Of a stretch of 36,510 bases of DNA, positions 1 through 7,234 are shown piece after piece (positions within the stretch are counted from its first letter, which is position 1; the number at the start of each line of letters is the position of its first letter). Where the stretch lies: positions 1-36,510 of the forward strand of contig NSIF01000015.1 of NCBI GenBank assembly GCA_002737665.1, in the 5' to 3' direction. Below the pieces are notes generated by a model. It saw nothing but the letters and a program-made list of their open reading frames with translations, did no database searches and was not told where the DNA came from. The stretch is from Flavobacteriales bacterium (GTDB taxonomy: Bacteria; Bacteroidota; Bacteroidia; Palsa-965). A program made the translations under genes and the position numbers.

Positions 1-795
1 AATTGGAATTCATTTTCTATATCGCCAAATTCGCAATTTGCGTATGTAATTGATTGGAATGGAAACGGAAGAATCGCTCGCTTAGATCTTCATGCTATGA
101 ATTGGGTGCAAACTTACCAAGGCAGTCAGCTTTATATTTGGTCACATGGTTCCAATATTAGTCCAGATGGAAATACTTTATATGTCTGCCCAACGGTTGG
201 AAATTTTATTTATAAAATTGACATTAGCACACCACAACTGCCAAGCGACAATCATATAATCATAAATGGAGATGGTTTTGAAACTACTGTTGCTCATACA
301 GAAGACCCGCACGAATTAACATTCAGCCCTGACGGAACAAAATATTTTGTGACTTGCTCTTGGTCAAATACAGTTCGTGTTATGGATGCAACAACTGATC
401 AGTTGATAGCAACAATTCCTGTTGGGGGCACACCGCAAGAAATGTCAGTTTCACAAGACCCTAATACACCTTACATATATGTTACTTGTATGGAAGATAC
501 CGTAACTTACCAAGGAAATCGCGGATCTGTTTCAGTGCTCAATTGGCAAACAAATACTTTTGTTTGTTCAGTAAATACAGGATGGCAACCTCACGGCATT
601 GCAGTAAACGATGATAAAAAAACTGTTTTAGTATCGCACAGAAACATTATGTTGGGGGGGCCAGCTCCACATCATAGTACAAGCTGTGTTGGAAGAAACG
701 GCTATTTTACATTGATAGATATGAACACCAATCAGCTTGTTCCAAGTAGTAAGACAGAATTGACAGTAGATCCATACAGTGCAATTTACCGATGA
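1..795 (+). CDS. YVTN-type beta-propeller protein, 5'-truncated by window edge
   Basis: The reading frame is open from base 1, so the true start lies upstream; about 264 codons are visible. The protein shows blades of the 40-residue YVTN/YncE beta-propeller family: 'SPDGTKYFVTCSWSNTVRV' followed by 'TIPVGGTPQEMSVS', and later a 'VNTGWQPHGIAVNDDKKTV' blade. Such propellers are secreted or surface proteins that bind ligands or partners; no catalytic role can be read from the sequence. The tail ends in LVPSSKTELTVDPYSAIYR with no T9SS sorting domain at the C-terminus. A diverged copy of this same tail lies at about 2421-2489. The internal ATG at 97 is not the real start because coding similarity continues upstream of it. 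The family call is firm; the biological role is unknown. Confidence 0.8.
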   Translation, partial: NWNSFSISPNSQFAYVIDWNGNGRIARLDLHAMNWVQTYQGSQLYIWSHGSNISPDGNTLYVCPTVGNFIYKIDISTPQLPSDNHIIINGDGFETTVAHTEDPHELTFSPDGTKYFVTCSWSNTVRVMDATTDQLIATIPVGGTPQEMSVSQDPNTPYIYVTCMEDTVTYQGNRGSVSVLNWQTNTFVCSVNTGWQPHGIAVNDDKKTVLVSHRNIMLGGPAPHHSTSCVGRNGYFTLIDMNTNQLVPSSKTELTVDPYSAIYR

Positions 796-847
796 AAAAT
801 AGGAAGAAAAATTGTGAAACATAGGAAGTGAATAGTCTACTCATGTG

Positions 848-876
848 TTTGCTTTGGATCGTTTTTACTATCTTTA
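848..876 (+). promoter_or_regulatory. possible Bacteroidota promoter for the M23 peptidase gene
   Basis: TTTG at 848-851, 17 bases, then TATCTTTA at 869-876, a near match to the TTTG / TAnnTTTG pattern of Bacteroidota housekeeping promoters. It sits 20 bases before the ATG at 896, which supports that ATG over the upstream GTG at 845. Confidence 0.35.
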
Positions 877-895
877 TATCTTAAATTTTTATCCT

Positions 896-2305
896 ATGAA
901 GAAACACTGCATTTTATTCTGCTTTCTACTTTTTTCATTTCATGGGTTTTCGCAACAGCACTCTGAAGGAACTTTACAAAACTACGACCCCGGTCATACC
1001 GAATGCCTTTCTGATTCATTTCGTCAGGTCATAAAAGCAGAAATAAATTCAACCATTTTGTCATTAAGGAATCAGAACATTATTCCACCGCATTATTCTT
1101 CTACTCCTGTTCAATTCGATTGGCCTTTGCGTTTGCGTCCAGGCTTGGTAGATTACGGATATCATTCCATTTCAGGTGGGGTCGATCATAATCCGGCTTA
1201 CCCAAATCAATTATTGGATTATAATTGCGGGGCTCTTACCTACGATACCCCAAGCGGATACAATCATGCTGGAACCGATTTTTTTCTTTGGCCCTTTGAT
1301 TGGAATAAAATGGATAGTGGTGATGTAGAAATTGTTGCTGCGGCAGCAGGAACAATCACGTATAAGTCGGACGGAAATTTTGATCGAAGCTGCGGGACAA
1401 ATAATAATTATTGGAACTCAGTGACCGTGCAGCATGCGGATGGATCGGAGGTTTGGTACGGACACATGAAGAAATTTTCACTCACCACAAAAAATGTGGG
1501 GCAAACAGTTGCGATGGGTGAATACTTAGGAAAAGTGGGGAGCTCAGGAAATTCAACCGGACCACATTTACATTTGGAAGTGTATGATTCATTGTTTAAC
1601 CTCATTGATCCTTTTCAAGGCGCATGCAATAGTTTTAATTCAAATTCCTGGTGGATCTCGCAACGTCCGTATATAGATGCGGGCATCAATCATACAGCAA
1701 CAAATTTCAAACCGCCTCAATGGCAGAACTGCCCTTTAGAGCACATTAAAAATGAACGCGATTATTACACCAATACCGATACTATTTATTTAATTAATTA
1801 CATGCGTTTTCTATCTACAGGTGATTCTTCAACCATTACTATTTACCGTCCCGATAATTCAGTTTGGGGTAATTGGGTTTGGAATACTACCTGGCCAAAC
1901 TATACTGCTGCATGGGTATATTGGTGGATGATACCCGGAGCTTCGGAACCGAGTGGGCAATGGAAATTTGAAACTATTTATAAGAATCAAACTTACTTTC
2001 ATTATTTCTGGTTAGGTCCGGCAGGAATTCAGAATGCCTCGACTTCACTCAACATGACATCGGTTGTGTATCCGAATCCAACTACAGGCGAATTTACGAT
2101 CGGTCTGGTGGATCAAACCATCAATTTCTCGAATGAGAAAGTGGAATTGAAAATTACCGATGTGCTTGGAAATATTATTTTGGAAAAGATTCTTACAAAT
2201 AATAAAACAGAAATTAAGTTGCCAGAAATTTCTTCCGGAACATATTTTTATGTCATTTCAAATGCAGAAACAAAAATTGCGATCGGAAAATTTACCGTTA
2301 AATAG
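896..2305 (+). CDS. Secreted M23 (LytM-type) metallopeptidase with T9SS sorting domain
   Basis: Predicted zinc endopeptidase of family M23, which usually cuts peptidoglycan cross-bridges or peptides; here it is probably exported and anchored or released through T9SS. The frame is open back to a GTG at 845, but the ATG at 896 gives a clean signal peptide (MKKHCILFCFLLFSFHGFSQ) and a 469-residue protein, so it is chosen. Counting from that Met, the zinc and catalytic set is intact: HAGTD (H124, D128), YGH (H190) and HLH (H224, H226) in the context GNSTGPHLHLEVYD. The last 80 or so residues form a type-A sorting domain beginning VYPNPTTGEF and ending GKFTVK. Its true substrate (own cell wall, prey or competitor) cannot be read from the sequence. 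Confidence 0.88.
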   Translation: MKKHCILFCFLLFSFHGFSQQHSEGTLQNYDPGHTECLSDSFRQVIKAEINSTILSLRNQNIIPPHYSSTPVQFDWPLRLRPGLVDYGYHSISGGVDHNPAYPNQLLDYNCGALTYDTPSGYNHAGTDFFLWPFDWNKMDSGDVEIVAAAAGTITYKSDGNFDRSCGTNNNYWNSVTVQHADGSEVWYGHMKKFSLTTKNVGQTVAMGEYLGKVGSSGNSTGPHLHLEVYDSLFNLIDPFQGACNSFNSNSWWISQRPYIDAGINHTATNFKPPQWQNCPLEHIKNERDYYTNTDTIYLINYMRFLSTGDSSTITIYRPDNSVWGNWVWNTTWPNYTAAWVYWWMIPGASEPSGQWKFETIYKNQTYFHYFWLGPAGIQNASTSLNMTSVVYPNPTTGEFTIGLVDQTINFSNEKVELKITDVLGNIILEKILTNNKTEIKLPEISSGTYFYVISNAETKIAIGKFTVK

Positions 2306-2420
2306 ACCATCCTCAAAAATCAACACACCTTACTCAATACTAATTGAGGAAAACAAAAGAGTAAGTTGCGGGGAAATACCAGGATTGAAATTGATAGCTG
2401 CTTGCAAAAAATTGATGAAA

Positions 2421-2489
2421 AACAATAAACTTGTTCCAAGCAATAAGTCAGAATTCACCATAAATCCTAACAGGGTAATCTATAGATAA
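2421..2489 (+). pseudogene. 3' remnant of a second YVTN-propeller gene
   Basis: In frame with the stop at 2487-2489, the last 22 residues (NNKLVPSNKSEFTINPNRVIYR) match the final 22 residues of the propeller gene ending at 795 at 12 of 22 positions, including LVPS and the terminal IYR. Upstream of about 2421 the frame carries no recognisable propeller blade and runs into the 3' end of the M23 gene in another frame, so this is a gene tail rather than a gene. Its stop overlaps the ATG of the next gene (TAATG). The 115 bases between the M23 stop and this tail show nothing else recognisable. Confidence 0.55.
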
Positions 2490-2895
2490 TGACAGAAAAG
2501 AAACATGCTCTTATTATTTTTGACGGAATTTGTAACCTATGTAACAATTGGGTAAATTTTATAATTCGTAACGATAAAAAAGATTATTTTCGTTTTACTA
2601 CACTACAATCAGAAAATGAAAAAAAAAAAATCTAGCAAATTATAATATTCATCAATATAATTTTGATAGTGTTTTTTTAATAGAAAACAACAAAATCTAC
2701 ATTCAATCCACGGCCGCCTTACGAATTACTAAAAAACTAGGTGGCCTATGGCCGCTAATGTATCTGTTTATAATAATACCCCCTTTTATCAGAAATAAAA
2801 TTTACCAAATCATAGCCAAAAATCGTTACAAATGGTGGGGAAAAAGGGATTCCTGCACGGTTCCTGATGGAGCAAACCTAGAAAAGTTTTTATAA
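2489..2895 (+). pseudogene. DCC-family (DUF393) thiol-disulfide oxidoreductase-like protein, frameshifted
   Basis: Translation from the ATG at 2489 gives 48 residues containing the family signature DGICNLCNNWVNFIIRNDKK, where DGxCxxC is the DCC/thioredoxin-like redox motif, and then stops at 2633-2635 just after a run of 12 A (2619-2630). In another frame, from 2632 to the stop at 2893-2895, there are 87 more family-typical residues: FDSVFLIENNKIYIQSTAALR, KKLGGLWPL, IAKNRYKWWGKRDSC. One extra A would join the two parts into a protein of about 135 residues, the usual length. So the gene is either disrupted, misread at the homopolymer, or rescued by slippage. The family assignment is secure from both halves; whether the gene is alive is open. 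Confidence 0.8.
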
Positions 2896-2994
2896 CTATT
2901 AGCCTGTAATTTGATGACCAATCTTAATTTTCAAATGAAAAAATAATAATTTAAACGCTCAATTTTTAACGAATCAATTGAAATTACCTAAGTT

Positions 2995-3003
2995 TATTTT
3001 TGC
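2995..3003 (+). promoter_or_regulatory. Bacteroidota -7 element upstream of the M16 peptidase gene
   Basis: TATTTTTGC fits TAnnTTTG exactly and lies 14 bases before the ATG at 3018. No good TTTG -33 partner is seen at the usual spacing. Confidence 0.45.
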
Positions 3004-3017
3004 CTAATAAATAAAAC

Positions 3018-5888
3018 ATGAAAAATTTAATCCCGATATTCCTATTCATAGGAATTAACGCATTTGCACAAAATGAATCATTAACAGTTAAGAAAATAGT
3101 TCTTGACAATGGTTTTACTGTATTATTAAACCAAGATCCAAACGCGAAAGACGTTTACGGAGCTGTAGTTGTAAAAGCGGGAAGTAAAAATGACCCTGCC
3201 GATGCAACCGGAATGGCTCATTATTTAGAACATTTATTATTCAAAGGAACTACGAATTTTGGAACAACAGATTACGTGAAGGAAAAACCATATATGGATT
3301 CGATCATTTTTTATTATGACCTATTGGGTAAAACGAAAGACGAAGCTGCAAGAACTAATATTCAACAATTAATTAATTTACAAAGCATTGAACAAGCGAA
3401 ATACGGAAAGCCAACAGAATTTGATAAATTAATTAAAAGTATAGGAGGAACAAACCTGAATGCATTTACAGCAAATGACATGACCGTTTACCATAATGAA
3501 TTCCCTGGAAACCAAATAGACAAATGGCTAGAATTGTATTCAAACAGATTTCAAAATCCAGTTTTTAGATCTTTCCAATCTGAATTAGAAGTTGTTTACG
3601 AAGAAAAAAACAGAGGAATGGACAGTCCCTTTCAAAAAGTAATTGAAGAATTACACGAGCAATTATTTAAAACACATCCCTATGGAACCCAAAGTACAAT
3701 AGGAACAACAGAACATTTGAAAAATCCATCCTTAACTAAAATGTATGCTTATTTCAATACCTATTATGTTGCGAACAACATGGCATTGGTGCTATCAGGT
3801 AATTTTGACATGGAAAAAACAATTCCGATTATCATTGAAAAGTTTTCTAAACTTAGGTCAGCGCCAGTACCTACATTTCCTAATTATGCAAGTAGTAAAT
3901 TTGATAAAAAAGAATTAATTGAAGTAAAATACACACCTATTAAAGTTGGGCTACTTGGTTATAAAACCTTTGCAAAAGGAAACAAAGATGAAATAGCTTT
4001 TGACATCTGTTCAAGTTTATTGCAAAACGAATCCGAAACAGGATTTTTAAATAAATTAGTTTTGAATGGAGACATAATGCAATCCGGTAAATTTCCTTTA
4101 CCGTATAACGATGACGGTGCGCTCATCCTATATTACATTCCAAAATTAGTTGGACAATCATTTACAGAAGCAGAAACATTGATTCTAAATGCAATTGAGA
4201 AAATTAAAAAAGGAGATTTTACAGACAATGATTTAACAATCATAAAACAAGAGATTTCAAGACAAAGACAACAAGGATTGGAAAGTGTTGAAAACAGAGT
4301 CATGAATTTAGCGCAAATTTTCAGCGAAGGTTCTACTTGGGAAGACTATTTAAGTCAAGTAAAAGAAATTGAAAAAATAACGAAAGAAGATATTGTCAGA
4401 GTTGCCAACACATACTTTATTGAAAACTATTTAGTCTACCGTTCTTCAATGGGATTTCCAAAGAAAGAAACAATGCAAAAGCCAGGCTATAAAGCTGTAA
4501 TTGCAAAACAGACTAAAGATTCTGAATACGCTAAAAAATTCATTGAATCAATAACGCCAAATGATTCCCCAAGAATTCTAGATTACAGCAATGATGCTAA
4601 ATTGATACAAATAAACCCAAGCACTAAATTGTATATAACAACGAACCCTACAAATGATATTTTTTCATTAAACATTGAGCGAATGATCGGAAAGGATTCG
4701 ATTAAAAATTTAGACATCGCCAGTTACTTGTTTAATCAATTTTATACAAAAAGTTTCTCAAGAGATCAATTAAAAGAACAATTTGCATTGTTAGGAATAA
4801 CGTATTACGCTTATGTGCTAGATTCCAGATTCAATGTATTTTTTACAGGACTAGAAAACAATTTAGAAAAAGGGCTACCCTTAATGAAAGCATTGATGTA
4901 TGAGCCTTTGGTTGATGAAAAATCGATAGAAAGTATAAAAGAACAAATGTTATCTCAAAGAAAATCAGAAGAGAAAGAGCCAAGTGAAATGGGTAGAATG
5001 CTTTTAAATTATGCTCGCTTTGGGAAAGACTCTGAAAACCTAAGACGCTTATCAAGCAAACAAATAAAAGCATTGAAAAGCCAAGATGTGCTGACAGAAT
5101 ACAAAAAAATATATGCTTATAATACCAATATTCATTTTGTAGGAAAAACACCCGCTGACAAAATAGAACTAATGCTATTTACAGTTTTTCCTAAAGAAAA
5201 TACAACTAGAAAAGTAGAATTAGCAGATAAGAAAACAAAAGCAATTACAAAAAATATTATTTATTTAATTAACGACGAAAATGCAGTTCAAAGTCAAGTT
5301 TACTTTTTGATCAATACACCCAATTTTTCTGGAAACACAGCTGACAAAGTAAATGCTGAAGCTTTCAATCAATATTTGAGTGAAGGGTTTTCTGGCATAC
5401 TCATGCAAGAAATCAGAGAATATAGATCTTTGGCTTATGCAACAGGGGGCGCATTCATTAACCCAATTGGGAAAAATAACCCAGGTGTTTTTTATGCCTA
5501 TGTTGGATGTCAAGCTGATAAAACAAATGATGCCGTTGCCGTATTGGATAGTATTGTGAAGCACATGCCCTTGAAACCTGATAGAATTGACATGATTAAA
5601 TCTGGAATGATTAATTCAATATCATCTAACTTCCCTGACTTCAGAAATATTTCAAGTTCAATCGAAAGTGGAAAACAATTAGGAAATTTACAATCTCCAC
5701 TGGTAGAAGAATATAAATTATATAAAACTTTAACGTTTGACGATATTATTAAATTTTACGAACCAAACATTCAAAATCAGCCAAGAATTATTACAATTTA
5801 TGGTGACTTAAAGAAAATGAATAAAAAGAAGTTGGCTAATTACGGTGAAATTGTCGAATTAAAATTGAAAGATATCAAAACGAAATAA
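3018..5888 (+). CDS. M16 family zinc peptidase, two-lobed, exported
   Basis: A 956-residue insulinase/pitrilysin-type peptidase. It begins with a signal peptide (MKNLIPIFLFIGINAFAQ), so it probably works in the periplasm or at the outer membrane. The inverted zinc motif HxxEH is intact at H68-YL-E71-H72, inside ATGMAHYLEHLLFKG. A downstream Glu pair in EVVYEEKNRGMD (E195/E196) is the probable third ligand. Between them is an extra helical stretch of about 45 residues compared with pitrilysin, known in Bacteroidota M16 proteins. The second half (from about residue 520) is the inactive lobe and has no HxxEH. Such enzymes degrade peptides. The gene is transcribed alone, with its own promoter and a convergent neighbour (mdh). 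Confidence 0.92.
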   Translation: MKNLIPIFLFIGINAFAQNESLTVKKIVLDNGFTVLLNQDPNAKDVYGAVVVKAGSKNDPADATGMAHYLEHLLFKGTTNFGTTDYVKEKPYMDSIIFYYDLLGKTKDEAARTNIQQLINLQSIEQAKYGKPTEFDKLIKSIGGTNLNAFTANDMTVYHNEFPGNQIDKWLELYSNRFQNPVFRSFQSELEVVYEEKNRGMDSPFQKVIEELHEQLFKTHPYGTQSTIGTTEHLKNPSLTKMYAYFNTYYVANNMALVLSGNFDMEKTIPIIIEKFSKLRSAPVPTFPNYASSKFDKKELIEVKYTPIKVGLLGYKTFAKGNKDEIAFDICSSLLQNESETGFLNKLVLNGDIMQSGKFPLPYNDDGALILYYIPKLVGQSFTEAETLILNAIEKIKKGDFTDNDLTIIKQEISRQRQQGLESVENRVMNLAQIFSEGSTWEDYLSQVKEIEKITKEDIVRVANTYFIENYLVYRSSMGFPKKETMQKPGYKAVIAKQTKDSEYAKKFIESITPNDSPRILDYSNDAKLIQINPSTKLYITTNPTNDIFSLNIERMIGKDSIKNLDIASYLFNQFYTKSFSRDQLKEQFALLGITYYAYVLDSRFNVFFTGLENNLEKGLPLMKALMYEPLVDEKSIESIKEQMLSQRKSEEKEPSEMGRMLLNYARFGKDSENLRRLSSKQIKALKSQDVLTEYKKIYAYNTNIHFVGKTPADKIELMLFTVFPKENTTRKVELADKKTKAITKNIIYLINDENAVQSQVYFLINTPNFSGNTADKVNAEAFNQYLSEGFSGILMQEIREYRSLAYATGGAFINPIGKNNPGVFYAYVGCQADKTNDAVAVLDSIVKHMPLKPDRIDMIKSGMINSISSNFPDFRNISSSIESGKQLGNLQSPLVEEYKLYKTLTFDDIIKFYEPNIQNQPRIITIYGDLKKMNKKKLANYGEIVELKLKDIKTK

Positions 5889-5958
5889 GCAATAAAACAT
5901 CAACCATTTAGCGCTGTAAAGAATTAAATTCTTTCGAAATAAGCAACTATTTTTTTGG

Positions 5959-5979
5959 ACGAAAATTATTTTCGTTTTT
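5959..5979 (+). terminator. weak hairpin after the M16 gene
   Basis: ACGAAAAT (5959-5966), T, ATTTTCGT (5968-5975), then a T run; realistically a 6-bp stem with a 5-base loop. It lies between two convergent genes (M16 and mdh). The stem is AT-rich, so confidence is modest. A longer inverted repeat, TTCTTTCGA (5929-5937) with TCGAAAGAA (5997-6005), encloses it. Confidence 0.4.
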
Positions 5980-6010
5980 AAATATTAATAAAAAACTCGA
6001 AAGAAATAAA

Positions 6011-6949
6011 TTAGCTGTTTTTCTTCATGGTATCCAAAACAGTCATAACCTCTTTAACTGCAACGGCAGAATCGTTGAGTAATTTTTTCTCTTCTGCATT
6101 TAGTTGTAATTCAATTATCCGCTCAATTCCATTCTTACCTAAAATCACTGGAACTCCGAGATAAATATCTTTCATACCATATTCTCCTTTTAGCAATGCA
6201 CAAACAGGGAATATTCTTTTTTGGTCTCTAACAATTGCTTCTACCATTTGGGCAGCAGCAGCACCAGGGGCGTACCAAGCTGATGTACCTAGCAAATTCA
6301 CAATTTCGCCGCCACCTTTTTTAGTACGATCAATAATTCCATCCAATTTTTCTTTTGAAATCAACTCCGTAACTGGTATGCCACCAACAGTAGTGTAACG
6401 CGGTAGTGGAACCATTGTATCTCCATGCCCACCCATCAAAACTGCCTGAATATCTTTTGGTGAACAATTTAATTCTTCTGCAAGGAAAGCTCGGTAACGA
6501 GCAGTGTCTAAAATACCTGCCATACCAAAAACACGACTCGAATCAATTTTAGCAGTTAGGTATGCGCAATACGTCATTACATCTAACGGATTTGAAACAA
6601 TGATAATAATAGCGTTGGGTGAGTGTTGGATGATATTTTCAGTAACCGATTTTACAATAGCAGCATTCGTTGAAATTAAATCATCACGACTCATTCCTGG
6701 TTTGCGAGGAAGACCAGATGTAATGACCACTACATCAGAATTTGCTGTTTTCGAATAGTCGCCTGTCGAACCTATTAACCGCGTATCAGAAAGATTGATG
6801 GGAGATGTTTGCCAAATGTCAAGTGCTTTCCCTTCAGCAAAATTTGGTTTTATATCTACTAGAACTAATTCGTTACAAAGTTCTTTACGTGCAATTACAT
6901 CGGCACAAGTTGCGCCAACATTTCCAGCTCCTACTACTGTTACTTTCAT
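6011..6949 (-). CDS. mdh: Malate dehydrogenase
   Basis: A 312-residue NAD-dependent malate dehydrogenase of the LDH-like type, interconverting malate and oxaloacetate in the TCA cycle, cytoplasmic. The N-terminus MKVTVVGAGNVGATCADVIA carries GxGxxG (G7, G9, G12) and an Asp at 32 that selects NAD. The substrate arginines are R82 and R88 in LPRKPGMSRDDL; R82 is the mark of malate rather than lactate specificity. N120 lies in VSNPLDVM, D148/R151 in GILDTARYR, and the catalytic histidine is H175 in MGGHGDTMVPL. Length and motifs are complete. The gene is convergent with the M16 gene and divergent from the large SprB-repeat gene. Confidence 0.97.
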   Translation of the reverse strand: MKVTVVGAGNVGATCADVIARKELCNELVLVDIKPNFAEGKALDIWQTSPINLSDTRLIGSTGDYSKTANSDVVVITSGLPRKPGMSRDDLISTNAAIVKSVTENIIQHSPNAIIIIVSNPLDVMTYCAYLTAKIDSSRVFGMAGILDTARYRAFLAEELNCSPKDIQAVLMGGHGDTMVPLPRYTTVGGIPVTELISKEKLDGIIDRTKKGGGEIVNLLGTSAWYAPGAAAAQMVEAIVRDQKRIFPVCALLKGEYGMKDIYLGVPVILGKNGIERIIELQLNAEEKKLLNDSAVAVKEVMTVLDTMKKNS

Positions 6950-6999
6950 GTTTTTTATTTATTATTTATTAAAAATTAGATGCTTTTAAGAATCGAGTT

Positions 7000-7030
7000 C
7001 AAAAATATAAATTGCAGGGCATCAAACAAA
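7000..7030 (-). promoter_or_regulatory. promoter of mdh
   Basis: On the minus strand TTTG (7027-7030), 19 bases, then TATTTTTG (7000-7007): a full match to the Bacteroidota -33/-7 pattern, leaving a leader of roughly 45 bases before the mdh ATG. Confidence 0.6.
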
Positions 7031-7160
7031 CATATTTCAAATTTTTCTTTCTATTCTTTTCAACTATTTATAAAAATCCAATTCTGAGAATTTATTAACA
7101 TAAACTAAAGATTCCACTAAAATTAGTTTGGAATAACATTATTTAAGCAAGATTCAACTA

Positions 7161-7190
7161 TTTGAAGATTTTTGATAGAACTATTTTTGC
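7161..7190 (+). promoter_or_regulatory. promoter of the giant SprB-repeat gene
   Basis: TTTG at 7161-7164, 17 bases, TATTTTTGC at 7182-7190: an ideal Bacteroidota promoter 44 bases before the ATG at 7235. A second TATTTTTGA at 7208-7216 is an alternative -7 element. The 285-base divergent spacer holds this and the mdh promoter and nothing else I can recognise. Confidence 0.65.
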
Positions 7191-7234
7191 ATACAGCTAA
7201 TTTATCGTATTTTTGATAATTATAAAATTCATCA

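Noticed and set aside
845-895. GTG start of the M23 gene 17 codons upstream
   Set aside because: It would put 17 non-signal residues ahead of an otherwise perfect signal peptide, and the likely promoter lies over this stretch.
2160-2489. A 109-codon frame overlapping the end of the M23 gene
   Set aside because: Its first half is just the M23 coding region in another frame; only the last 22 codons have meaning, as a propeller-gene remnant.
3018-5888. Insertion of about 45 residues between HxxEH and the third zinc ligand of the M16 peptidase as a novelty
   Set aside because: From memory, similar inserts occur in other Bacteroidota M16 proteins, so it is not specific to this gene.
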